From: UBA6168 sp041163745
GTDB lineage: Bacteria > Bacteroidota > Bacteroidia > Chitinophagales > Saprospiraceae
Reading direction: 5' to 3'
Assembly: GCA_041163745.1 (NCBI GenBank)
Contig: JBEAQU010000078.1
Span: forward strand, 124,001-188,000
Length of the DNA stretch: 64,000 nucleotides
Of the stretch, positions 18,499-26,987 are shown in pieces. Under the pieces are notes generated by a model. It was given only the letters and a program-made list of their open reading frames with translations. It was not told the origin of the DNA and did no database searches. The number at the start of each line of letters is the position of its first letter. Positions within the stretch are counted from its first letter, which is position 1. Both the position numbers and the translations under genes were made by a program.

Positions 18499-19335
18499 AT
18501 GAAAAGATCCATCGATATCGTCATCCTGTCGGATGTACATCTGGGCACCTACGGCTGCCATGCCGCGGAACTCCTCCAATACCTCAAGCATATCAAACCC
18601 TCCGTCCTAATCCTGAACGGTGATTTCATCGATATCTGGCAGTTCAAGAAGAAGTTCTTCCCACCCACCCATATCGAAGTCATCCAACGAATCCTGAAAA
18701 TGGCGACTGCCGGCACCAAGGTTTACTACCTGACCGGCAACCATGACGACGCCCTGCGCCGGTTCTCAGATTTCGCCATGGGCAACATACAATTGCGTGA
18801 CAAACTCGTCCTGCAACTCAACGGCGCGCGCCATTGGATTTTTCATGGAGATGTCTTTGATCTTTTCGTACAATACTCTCCCTTGCTGTCCAAACTGGGC
18901 GGACACGGATACGACTGGCTGATCCTCGCCAACCGCTTCGTCAATAAGATCCGCAGCCGGTTCGGCTTGCCGAAGATGTCCTTCGCCGGCAAAGTGAAAC
19001 GCCGCGTCAAGGAAGCCATCCGTTTCGTCGGCGACTTTGAAGAGACGGCTATCCGGCTGGCAAAGGAACAAGGTTACGAATTCGTCATCTGCGGCCATAT
19101 CCACCAACCGCAGATCAGGACGGAAGGGGATGTGACCTACCTTAATTCCGGCGATTGGGTGGAAAACCTGACCGCCCTGGAGTATGTCAATGGGGCATGG
19201 CGGCTGTTCCAATACGACGAACTTGCGTTCGATGTGAGCAATCCCCGCCTGTCCGTGCGGGAAAAACCAAAGCGGAAAGGCTCCGTCCGTTCCGACGGCA
19301 AAGGGAAATTGCTGGAAGGTTTCATTCCACAATAA
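18499..19335 (+). CDS. UDP-2,3-diacylglucosamine diphosphatase-like metallophosphoesterase
   Basis: 278 residues. All five calcineurin-like metal motifs are present: DVHLG, NGDFIDIW, GNHDD, HGDVFD and CGHIHQP. The HGDVFD and the long helical insert (VKRRVKEAIRFVGDFEETA) fit the LpxH/LpxG branch, which removes UMP from UDP-2,3-diacylglucosamine in lipid A synthesis. In Bacteroidota, proteins of this type are the likely LpxH, but exact substrate is inferred. The C-terminus is basic (PKRKGSVRSDGKGK). The ATG at 18499 starts the fold directly; the frame is open 18 codons upstream without support. Confidence 0.8.
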   Translation: MKRSIDIVILSDVHLGTYGCHAAELLQYLKHIKPSVLILNGDFIDIWQFKKKFFPPTHIEVIQRILKMATAGTKVYYLTGNHDDALRRFSDFAMGNIQLRDKLVLQLNGARHWIFHGDVFDLFVQYSPLLSKLGGHGYDWLILANRFVNKIRSRFGLPKMSFAGKVKRRVKEAIRFVGDFEETAIRLAKEQGYEFVICGHIHQPQIRTEGDVTYLNSGDWVENLTALEYVNGAWRLFQYDELAFDVSNPRLSVREKPKRKGSVRSDGKGKLLEGFIPQ

Positions 19336-19472
19336 TCCCCCTCCGGACCGGCCGCCTCGCACGGAATCCCCGTCATCTCGCACCCATCTTCCATTCCGGC
19401 AAATTTTCTTCCGCCTCATCCGCCCAGACAACCGCCTGACCGATCGGTCTTCCGATACTCGATACCGATTGT

Positions 19473-19480
19473 TATATTTG
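19473..19480 (+). promoter_or_regulatory. -7 box upstream of serC
   Basis: TATATTTG is an exact TAnnTTTG match 125 bp before the serC ATG. No TTTG is present at the -33 distance. Predicted leader about 120 nt. Confidence 0.4.
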
Positions 19481-19604
19481 CACGCATTTCGCCTGTCCGG
19501 CACGCCGCCCTGACCTCAGCCGTCGGAACCCGGCAAGCCGGGCGGCAATGTTTTGCCACCTGGCCATCGGCAACCGCCGGAAAATCCTTTCAAACACCCG
19601 ATGT

Positions 19605-20690
19605 ATGTCCATCAAGAAGAGCAACCAGCACAACTTTGGGGCAGGCCCCGCCATACTGCCCGCCGAAGTGTTCGAAGCAGCCGCCCAGGCCGTTACGGAT
19701 TTCAACGGTAGCGGCCTCTCCATCCTCGAAATCTCCCACCGAAGCAAGGATTTCGAAGCAGTCATGCACGAAGCGGAAGCCCTCGTTCGGGAAATCGGCG
19801 GCTTCGACGACCGCTTCGCCGTCTTGTTCCTCAGCGGAGGCGCCAGTACCCAGTTCTTCATGGCGCCCATGAACCTGCTTGGACAGGCGGAAACGGCCGC
19901 CTACCTGGATACCGGCGCATGGTCCGCCAAAGCCATCAAGGAAGCCCGGCAGTTCGGCCAGATAGCCGTGGTAGCTTCCTCCAAGGCGGACAATTACAAT
20001 CACATACCCACCGGCTACGACATTCCCGCCGATGCGGCCTATCTACACCTGACCAGCAACAACACCATCTTCGGTACACAGTTGCACCAATATCCGGATA
20101 CCGCGGTTCCCTTCATTGCGGACATGTCCTCCGATATGTTCAGCCGCCCCTTAGACCCGAACCGCTTCGCCCTGATCTACGCAGGTGCGCAGAAAAACCT
20201 TGGACCGGCAGGTGTGACCCTGGTCATCGTCCGGAAGGACTGGCTGGGCCGCTCCCAACGGCAACTGCCGGCCATGCTGGATTATCGGATCCATGCCGAC
20301 GGCGGGTCTATGTACAATACCCCGCCGGTCTTCCCCATTTATGTGCTGTTGCTCACCTTGCGTTGGCTGAAAAACCTGGGCGGCCTGGCGGCCGTCGAGG
20401 AACGAAACATCACCAAGGCACGTGTTTTGTACAATGAAATCGATGCAAACCCCTGCTTCCATGGTACCGCCGCCACCAAAGACCGGTCACTGATGAACGC
20501 CTGCTTCCTGGCCGCCCGCCCGGAACTTGAAAGCCTTTTCCTTCAGGCATGCAAAGAGGCCGGCATCAGCGGTATCAAAGGTCATCGCTCCGTCGGTGGC
20601 TTCCGGGCCTCCATCTACAACGCCATGCCGGTCGAGCGCGTGACCCTGCTTACCGAAGTCATGCGCGACTTCGCTCGGCAACACGGTTGA
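19605..20690 (+). CDS. serC: Phosphoserine aminotransferase
   Basis: 361 residues from the ATG at 19605 (MSIKKSNQHNFGAGPAILP). It shows the class V aminotransferase landmarks of SerC: NFGAGPA at the N-terminus, ISHRSKDF, LSGGASTQF, the PLP lysine in YAGAQKNLGPAG, and near the C-terminus GHRSVGGFRASIYNA. It transaminates 3-phosphohydroxypyruvate to phosphoserine in serine synthesis and also serves pyridoxal phosphate synthesis. No serA is adjacent in this window, although the two are often paired. The preceding upstream codons in frame have no homology. Confidence 0.95.
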   Translation: MSIKKSNQHNFGAGPAILPAEVFEAAAQAVTDFNGSGLSILEISHRSKDFEAVMHEAEALVREIGGFDDRFAVLFLSGGASTQFFMAPMNLLGQAETAAYLDTGAWSAKAIKEARQFGQIAVVASSKADNYNHIPTGYDIPADAAYLHLTSNNTIFGTQLHQYPDTAVPFIADMSSDMFSRPLDPNRFALIYAGAQKNLGPAGVTLVIVRKDWLGRSQRQLPAMLDYRIHADGGSMYNTPPVFPIYVLLLTLRWLKNLGGLAAVEERNITKARVLYNEIDANPCFHGTAATKDRSLMNACFLAARPELESLFLQACKEAGISGIKGHRSVGGFRASIYNAMPVERVTLLTEVMRDFARQHG

Positions 20691-20737
20691 CCACCGCGCC
20701 CGGACCCAAGCTATCTCTTTAAGTAAATCACCAGACA

Positions 20738-22423
20738 ATGTCACACAGAACGCCGTTTTCCCACCCTTATTCGCTCGCCCCGCAATACCAACGCAAGGTC
20801 GCCTATTTCAGCATGGAATTCGCCATCGACCAGGCGCTCAAGATTTACTCCGGTGGACTGGGCTATCTTGCCGGTTCCCATATGCGAAGTGCCTACGACC
20901 TGCGCCAAAACCTGATCGGTGTCGGTATCCTCTGGAAATATGGTTACTACGACCAAATCCGCAGCGGAAATGCAGAGATGGACGTCCTGTTCCTGGAACG
21001 CGATTACAACTTCCTGGAAGATACCGGCATCGTCTTCGACATCCTGGTGAACAACCACAAGATCAAGGTCAAAGCCTGGTACCTGCCCCCCCATGTGTTC
21101 GGCACCGCCCCCATCTTCCTGCTCTCCACCATCCTCCCGGAAAACGACTACCTGGCCCAGACCATCTGCCATCGCTTGTATTCCAACAACACGGAGACAA
21201 AAATCGCCCAATCCATCCTGTTGGGCATGGGAGGGGCCAAACTGCTGGACATCATCGGGTACACACCGGAAGTTTACCACCTGAACGAGGCACATGCCCT
21301 CCCCGCCGCATTCCATCTCTTCGACCAACTGGGCTCCGCCGACGAGGTTCGGAAACGAATCGTGTTCACCACCCACACCCCGGTGGAAGCAGGGAATGAA
21401 AAACATGACATCTATCTCCTGGAGAGGATGAGTTTCTTCGGCCAGGTAAGCCTGCCCGTCGTCCGGACCCTGACCGGTATCCAAGACAACACCTTCAACC
21501 ATACCCTTGCCGCCCTCCGGCTCTGCCGGCTGTCCAACGGGGTCTCGAAACTGCATGGCGTCGTCGCCCGGGAGATGTGGGGACATTTCGACAACATCAG
21601 CCCGATATCCCATGTGACCAACTCTCAAAACCATGCCTACTGGCATGACCCCGCCCTGGATCATGCGCTGAAGGAAGACGACAGCCAGACACTCATGGCC
21701 CGGAAACGGGAATTGAAGAAACAGCTCTTCGAAATTGTTGCCGACCAGACCGGAAAAATCCTGGACCCGGATGTCCTTACCCTAGTCTGGGCAAGGCGGT
21801 ACGCCGATTACAAAAGGGCCGACCTCATCACGCGGGACCTCGATGCGTTCGAACAACTCGTCGGGAATATCCGTTACCCTATCCAGATCATCTGGGGTGG
21901 CAAGCCCTATCCCATGGACTATGACGCCATCGGTACCTTCAACAAATTGGTACACCTTTCGAAAAAATACCCGAACGTCACCGTCGTCACCGGTTACGAA
22001 CTGGCACTTTCCAAAGCCATGAAACAAGGTAGCGACATCTGGCTCAACAACCCCCGCGTTCCCCGAGAGGCTTCCGGAACCAGTGGCATGACCGCCGCCA
22101 TGAACGCCTGTGTCAATCTATCCACGTACGACGGTTGGATACCGGAATTCGCCAAGCACGGACACAACTGTTTCATAGTCCAGGAAGCCGACAAGACGTG
22201 GCCGGAAGGATTGCAGGATGAGTTCGACCGTAAGAATCTGCTGCAGGTGCTCTCCGGTGAAATCCTGCCGACCTATTACGACCATCCGGAACAATGGGTC
22301 CGCATCGTCCGTAACAGCATGAAGGAAGTGCTGGCTTATTTTGATGCCGACCGTATGGCGGACGAGTATTACCGCAACATGTACGATATGGTCGCGGCCA
22401 AAGCCGTCGCCATGCCTTCCTGA
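20738..22423 (+). CDS. Alpha-glucan phosphorylase family protein, PLP lysine replaced by Thr
   Basis: 561 residues of the short alpha-glucan phosphorylase family (GT35-like). Landmarks: KVAYFSMEFAIDQALKIYSGGLG, GVGILWKYGYYDQ, YHLNEAHALPAAF, TTHTPVEAGNEKHD, VWARRYADYKRADLI and IIWGGKPYP. Near the active site it reads EASGTSGMTAAMNACVNLST. The position that is the Schiff-base lysine in glycogen phosphorylase (GxMK or GQK) is Thr452, codon ACC at 22091-22093. Either this branch does not use PLP in the normal way or it is not a phosphorylase; I believe relatives in other Bacteroidota also have Thr here but cannot confirm. It follows serC by 47 bp, with no other glycogen gene nearby. Confidence 0.85.
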   Translation: MSHRTPFSHPYSLAPQYQRKVAYFSMEFAIDQALKIYSGGLGYLAGSHMRSAYDLRQNLIGVGILWKYGYYDQIRSGNAEMDVLFLERDYNFLEDTGIVFDILVNNHKIKVKAWYLPPHVFGTAPIFLLSTILPENDYLAQTICHRLYSNNTETKIAQSILLGMGGAKLLDIIGYTPEVYHLNEAHALPAAFHLFDQLGSADEVRKRIVFTTHTPVEAGNEKHDIYLLERMSFFGQVSLPVVRTLTGIQDNTFNHTLAALRLCRLSNGVSKLHGVVAREMWGHFDNISPISHVTNSQNHAYWHDPALDHALKEDDSQTLMARKRELKKQLFEIVADQTGKILDPDVLTLVWARRYADYKRADLITRDLDAFEQLVGNIRYPIQIIWGGKPYPMDYDAIGTFNKLVHLSKKYPNVTVVTGYELALSKAMKQGSDIWLNNPRVPREASGTSGMTAAMNACVNLSTYDGWIPEFAKHGHNCFIVQEADKTWPEGLQDEFDRKNLLQVLSGEILPTYYDHPEQWVRIVRNSMKEVLAYFDADRMADEYYRNMYDMVAAKAVAMPS

Positions 22424-22498
22424 CGACGGGGGGGATGCCCCCGGAATCCAAGGATTCCCCCGGGCTTCCTGTGTACCCCGTCTTGACTGCGTATTACC

Positions 22499-22540
22499 AT
22501 GCGAAAGGGCGCCACATGATTCCGTGGAGCCCTTTCGCAT
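22499..22540. terminator. Long hairpin between convergent genes
   Basis: ATGCGAAAGGGC (22499-22510) pairs perfectly with GCCCTTTCGCAT (22529-22540). Inside it CCAC pairs with GTGG around an 8-nt loop, giving a 16-bp stem with one mismatch. It sits between the stop of the phosphorylase (plus) and the T9SS cargo gene (minus), so a two-way terminator is likely. No T-run follows on either strand. Confidence 0.5.
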
Positions 22541-22639
22541 ATACCGTATGGTAGGTAACCATGCGCCCACTGTTTCCCGACGGAAGGTGAACTTCCGACG
22601 ATGCATTCACCCGGTGCGCCGAAAAGGAATTCCCCGCTT

Positions 22640-23896
22640 CTACCGGATCAGGGTCAGTTCCCCGCTGACGCCCCCTTCCTCCCCCTGGCATCTGAATTGT
22701 ATCCGGTACAGGTAGACCCCCGGATTGACATCCTGGCCTTTGTAACGGCCGTCCCACCGTCCCAACGGGTCTTGTGTTTCGAAAACAACATTACCCCAAC
22801 GGTCGTAGACCTGGAAAGCAAGGATCTCACCTGCTGTGAAGGGATTGCTGATACCGAAGCGGTCGTTCAATCCGTCACCGTTCGGCGTGAAAGCGGACGG
22901 AAGCAGGATGTCGCTGCAATCCACGGTGGCGGGATCCACCACCTGTATTCGAATGGTGTCCCGTGCGGCACAATTCGACAGGGAATCGCGCAGGACCACG
23001 ACATATTCCGTGGAAGCGTTGGGGCTGGCGAGCGGACCGGGCAGATTGGGGTCGTCCAGCCATGTGGCCGGAGACCAGGAGTATTCGGCCGCACAAGTGT
23101 TGCGGACACCGAGCTGCACTTCGCTGCCCAGGTAGATGGTCGTATCGTTCAAGCCGGTGAATTTCAAGCCGGCGGAAATCTGATCCGGAAAAAGATACAG
23201 GTCCTGTATGTCGTTTCGGGAAATGGCGCGGTTGTACAGCCGAATCTCGTCTATCAACCCGTTGAAATCATCCACATCGGCGCAGCCGCTGCTGCCGACC
23301 AACAGCAGTTCGCTGTTTGAGATGTTGACACGCCGGTTACCCGCAGCCGTGGCCTTCGCAACTTCCTCCCTGTTGATATACAAGGTGGTGGTCCCTTCCC
23401 GGCGTACAATGACCACATGATGCCAGCAACTGTTGGACGGCAGTTTCGCGGAAAGGGAATTGTTCAGCGTGCCTTCTTCCAGCAGTTCCACAGACAGCAG
23501 CTGGCTGGATGGCTTGTACTGTACCACGAAAGCCGATGACGGCAGACAGTCGAATTGCTTGGAGAACAAAGATTCCACCCCGATGGTCGTAGGAGAGGAC
23601 AGCGGTTTCATGTAAAAACTCAGGGAAAAATCGATGGTCTTGAAAACATCGTCGATACGCTCACCGTACAGGCTGAACCACTCTCCGTCCCCGTCCAGCC
23701 GCAGGCCGGATCCCTGCACCCCGCATCGACAGGAGCCTCCGTTGGTGTACACCTGGACCCCGGGATCTCCATATTCGTCGCTGATTTCGCAGAGCGGTTT
23801 GTCGAATGTCAACCAGGTGACCAATCCCGATCCGATTTGCCCGGTGAGCAATCGGGCGGATAACAAGAACAAGAGGGTTGGGATTTGTCTGGTCAT
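22640..23896 (-). CDS. Secreted LamG-domain protein with T9SS type-B sorting domain
   Basis: 418 residues from the ATG at 23896 (MTRQIPTLLFLLSARLLTGQ), which begins a signal peptide. About residues 30-225 form a LamG/concanavalin-like domain: a WLTFD start, then FSLSFYMKPL, SCWHHVVIVRREGTTTLYIN and FNGLIDEIRLYNRAIS. A short PKD/Ig-like stretch follows (YSWSPATWLDDPNLPGPLA). The end is a gliding-motility-type C-terminal domain: LPSAFTPNGDGLNDRF, FQVYDRWGNVVFE and GVYLYRIQF. This domain directs export by the type IX system and, in type B substrates, commonly attachment or release by PorU-independent routes. The ligand is unknown, likely sugar or protein at the surface. Confidence 0.9.
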   Translation of the reverse strand: MTRQIPTLLFLLSARLLTGQIGSGLVTWLTFDKPLCEISDEYGDPGVQVYTNGGSCRCGVQGSGLRLDGDGEWFSLYGERIDDVFKTIDFSLSFYMKPLSSPTTIGVESLFSKQFDCLPSSAFVVQYKPSSQLLSVELLEEGTLNNSLSAKLPSNSCWHHVVIVRREGTTTLYINREEVAKATAAGNRRVNISNSELLLVGSSGCADVDDFNGLIDEIRLYNRAISRNDIQDLYLFPDQISAGLKFTGLNDTTIYLGSEVQLGVRNTCAAEYSWSPATWLDDPNLPGPLASPNASTEYVVVLRDSLSNCAARDTIRIQVVDPATVDCSDILLPSAFTPNGDGLNDRFGISNPFTAGEILAFQVYDRWGNVVFETQDPLGRWDGRYKGQDVNPGVYLYRIQFRCQGEEGGVSGELTLIR

Positions 23897-24353
23897 ACTT
23901 TTGCTTTGTAATGATAGCGCCGGATTGCAAGCCCGAATCCTTCCTTCCTTCCGCTGCTTGCAGCCTGGCGGAAGGACGGCTTGGCAATCCCATGCAAATA
24001 TACCGGTCCTACGGATCATCCGTCCCCGGACTCGGAAAAAACCGGAACTACCTGTTTCCTTACCGGAAAGCAGCCTTTTCGGTTACATACTTTCCGCAAA
24101 ACATAACGTAAATTTCCGCACCGTAGTACCTGCCGGTCCTGCCGGCTGGTTACCTTTGATATCCGGATGCTGTCCGGGGTAAACTTCCCGCTGTCCGTAT
24201 CCCCTCCGCCAAAGGTTTCGGGATAATGCCGCCCGCTGGAGGAATCTCTGGGATAATGAGGATGAGTTGACATCCGGGACGGTGACGGCTGGATCGAAAA
24301 CCTGAACAAGGCGGGGCGGCCCGTTTACCGGCCCGACAGACAATGTACTTATC

Positions 24354-24797
24354 ATGAACAATTCATTTCCTACGATTGCCGTCCTGCTACTCATCGGTAT
24401 GGCCACCACCCTGTCGGCCCAGCAGGAGAACATGTGGAAGACCTTATCCAAGATCACCTACAAGAAGGAATACGACGAGATGCTGGGCTTCAAGGTGGAT
24501 GTGCCTGTGTTCAGCAAGGAGCTGAAGGATCTGGAAGGGAAGTCCGTGACCCTTCGGGGGTATATCATCCCGGTGGAAGGGTACAAGAGCCACAAGGAGT
24601 TCATATTTTCCGCCTACCCTTACAACATGTGCTTCTTTTGCGGAGGAGCCGGGCCGGAAACCGTGGTGGAAGTGACCGCCAAACAGGCTATTCCGTTCTC
24701 CGCGGACGCCATCACCATCCGGGGGACGCTGGGACTGAACGCAACCGATATCAACAAACTGATGTATTCCTTGAAAGACGTCGAGAAATTGGAATGA
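24354..24797 (+). CDS. Periplasmic DUF3299-like protein
   Basis: 147 residues. Signal peptide (IAVLLLIGMATTLSAQ), then a small beta-rich domain with LEGKSVTLRGYIIPVEG and the distinctive YPYNMCFFCGGAGPETVVEV. It ends in FSADAITIRGTLGLNATD. The layout resembles the DUF3299 OB-like fold, in which a V-x-L-x-G-Y/F-x-x-P core precedes a cysteine-bearing loop. The two close cysteines (CFFC) could bind metal or form a redox pair. Function unknown. It stands alone, convergent with the DUF4837 gene 75 bp downstream. Confidence 0.7.
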   Translation: MNNSFPTIAVLLLIGMATTLSAQQENMWKTLSKITYKKEYDEMLGFKVDVPVFSKELKDLEGKSVTLRGYIIPVEGYKSHKEFIFSAYPYNMCFFCGGAGPETVVEVTAKQAIPFSADAITIRGTLGLNATDINKLMYSLKDVEKLE

Positions 24798-24872
24798 TAC
24801 ATCGGACGTCCCCAACGGCCTCCCATACCCGTTCCGGATTTTCCGGGGACTCCGGTCGGTGATGCCGAACGG

Positions 24873-26024
24873 TCAGAATCTGACCGTGGAGAGTATCAGT
24901 TCCATCTCCTGCATGTAATTCCGTTTCTTCTTGGACGGAGCGTACAGAAAGCCATCCACCAGAAATAGTTCGTTGGTAGCTGGGTTGAGCATCAGTTGCG
25001 AGACGAAAGGCCCGCCCATGAAGTCGTTGACGATGTCCCAGATGCCTTTCGCCTGAACCGTGTAGATATTGTTCAGCTGTTTTTTTTCCACGAACAAAGG
25101 CAGGTCCTGGTCATTGATCCGCATATGCGACCCCTTTTGTCGAGTGGTGATGATCCGTCCTGTCCGGTTGCGAAGATCCCGAATACCGTCTTTGGACAGC
25201 TGCTCGGTATCTGTATAAGGGACCTTAGTCACGAGGATGTTGGCGATGATGTCCCGTTGGTCACTGCGCAGCCACAGGGTATTGCTCTTCTTATCCAGGC
25301 GGGCCTTCCGGAAACTGGCCGGTATTTCCATTCGCAAACCGAACTGGGCCATCAACTCCGCTTCCAGGTCCGGATTCCGTCCGCCCTGATAAGCGGTCGC
25401 ACGGACCGTCTCCTCGTCGTGCTGATAGATCCTTGCCGCCATCGCCGGGAATTGTTCCCGAATGTTGGTGACCAGCTTCGACGTTCCGTAGCCGGAAACA
25501 TACAGCAGCAATTGGTCCTTGGCCCACTTGTCCTGCCCAACCGTGATGTTGTAGCCCTTCTCCGCCTTGGTCCGCTCCAGCTTGGCTTCTCCCAGGTCCG
25601 CCCGCACCAACCGGCTGGTTCTGGATTTTCCCGCATCTAGGTCCGCCAGGAAGAGGATGGTCCGGAACTCTTTCCGCACCGGTTGTTGGGAAAGCTCCTC
25701 CGGCGTCAGGTGGGTCACATCGAAAATCGGCTCCGGTTGCGGCAACAGGATGTATGGCGCCGTGAAATAGTAGTGGAGAGTGTCTCCGGCCATCCCTTCC
25801 CACACCGCTTCGTCCGCCACCACCAAGACCTGGTTGATCTTTCCATGTGCGTAAACATTCCCGGGTGTCTTGGAAACTTTGGGGGACATCGGCCGCTCCT
25901 TTTGCGGCGCCCCTTGTGGCGACTGCTCCGGAATGGCTGGATCGGGACGCTGCTCCCCGCCGGAACAAGAGAACATGATGAGCGGCCAAACGACCGGAAA
26001 CAGATATCTGGACAGGTAATTCAT
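24873..26024 (-). CDS. DUF4837 family lipoprotein
   Basis: 383 residues from the ATG at 26024; the N-terminus MNYLSRYLFPVVWPLIMFSCSGG is a lipoprotein signal with Cys20 as the likely lipidated residue. Landmarks of DUF4837 are GKINQVLVVADEAVWEG, FRTILFLADLD, GQDKWAKDQLLLYVSG and IWDIVNDFMGGPFVSQLM. The family is restricted to Bacteroidota and has no known function; it is predicted to be periplasmic or outer-membrane attached. The region between lipid anchor and domain (PEQSPQGAPQKERPMSP) is a Pro-rich linker. A -7 box lies about 45 bp upstream of the start. Confidence 0.85.
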   Translation of the reverse strand: MNYLSRYLFPVVWPLIMFSCSGGEQRPDPAIPEQSPQGAPQKERPMSPKVSKTPGNVYAHGKINQVLVVADEAVWEGMAGDTLHYYFTAPYILLPQPEPIFDVTHLTPEELSQQPVRKEFRTILFLADLDAGKSRTSRLVRADLGEAKLERTKAEKGYNITVGQDKWAKDQLLLYVSGYGTSKLVTNIREQFPAMAARIYQHDEETVRATAYQGGRNPDLEAELMAQFGLRMEIPASFRKARLDKKSNTLWLRSDQRDIIANILVTKVPYTDTEQLSKDGIRDLRNRTGRIITTRQKGSHMRINDQDLPLFVEKKQLNNIYTVQAKGIWDIVNDFMGGPFVSQLMLNPATNELFLVDGFLYAPSKKKRNYMQEMELILSTVRF

Positions 26025-26068
26025 AGCTGGCAGGTTTTGCAATCTTGCGAATCTAACAGGACAGGGCG

Positions 26069-26076
26069 CAAAGGTA
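26069..26076 (-). promoter_or_regulatory. -7 box for the DUF4837 gene
   Basis: The minus strand reads TACCTTTG, an exact TAnnTTTG match, placing transcription start about 40 nt before the ATG at 26024. The nearest TTTG upstream is only 12 nt away, too close to be a normal -33 box. Confidence 0.5.
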
Positions 26077-26220
26077 AGATGGTGCCGGCAAACCGGTACG
26101 CTGCCGTAGGACATGCCCTTGCCGACTTATCCGTACAGATGCAAAGTGGAAGACAAATGGCGGGTGGGAACCAAAATTATCTGCTCGCCAGGATGGCGGA
26201 TATGGCGTGGCCGTCGGTCA

Positions 26221-26817
26221 TCAGCCGGCCGGCAATTCCAATTGCCGTAACAAGCCTGCGAACCAGCGGAGCGGACGTTGGGTCTTGTCTCCGGTCTGGG
26301 TATCACATTTGTAAAACAGATAATACATGTTCATGCCGTAGGCCATCCGGCCAAGCAGCCGGTCCAGCCGACGATGGGCTTGTTCCCGCTCGTGATGCAG
26401 GTGCAAGAGACGCCAGATATAGAATGCCTCGTCATGCAACTCAATGACATCCAACAACAACGGATTATCCAACCGGCTTTCCATGTATTCCCTCGCCAGG
26501 AGTCCGTGGTGACGGACCCGCCTGCCCTGTTCAAATTCCCGATACTTGAAGGTATCGTGTGCCATCGCTACCAGGCGCAGGTCGCGCCGGGTCCCGACAT
26601 CCACGCCCAAACCGTCGATGTTGTCCAGCACTTCCCGGACATGCAACCCCACCTTCCCTTCGGGATGCCCGAACCGGGGGGTTCCCCACCGGTATCCCGA
26701 CTGGAATTCAGGGGTCGCCAACAAGGCTTCCTCCAGCGGACTTTCCGGACAGATGATATGATGGAATGAGCTCATGTTAGATATCTCATCAAGGATGTTA
26801 GGCAGCTTACGGGACAA
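26221..26817 (-). CDS. HD-domain phosphohydrolase
   Basis: 198 residues. The HD-superfamily metal ligands are in order: His in GLHVREVLDNI, the HD pair in AMAHDTFKYRE, His residues in RRVRHHGLLAREYM and Asp in VIELHDEAFYIW. This is a compact single-domain HD hydrolase. Substrate (nucleotide, cyclic dinucleotide or (p)ppGpp) cannot be told. A start at the internal Met (MSSFHHII, residue 15) is possible. It is divergent from the HtrA gene, with 170 bp between them. Confidence 0.75.
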   Translation of the reverse strand: MSRKLPNILDEISNMSSFHHIICPESPLEEALLATPEFQSGYRWGTPRFGHPEGKVGLHVREVLDNIDGLGVDVGTRRDLRLVAMAHDTFKYREFEQGRRVRHHGLLAREYMESRLDNPLLLDVIELHDEAFYIWRLLHLHHEREQAHRRLDRLLGRMAYGMNMYYLFYKCDTQTGDKTQRPLRWFAGLLRQLELPAG

Positions 26818-26987
26818 CGATTCCCTCCGCCTTGAACCCTTCGAAAAAAAAGATTGTTTTATGTTGTTAAGAACTGGTTAAACCGGCCTTTTTCCATAAC
26901 GCAAGCGCTGCACGGGCGTTTAGCATGGTAATGTACAGGAATCAGGTACAGCAGTCAACCATCCGTCACATCATAAATCGAATAAAA

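Noticed and set aside
20738..22423. Calling this gene glycogen synthase because the PLP lysine is missing
   Set aside because: All other blocks (HTPVEAGNEKHD, VWARRYADYKR, EASGTSGM) are those of the short phosphorylase family, not of GlgA.
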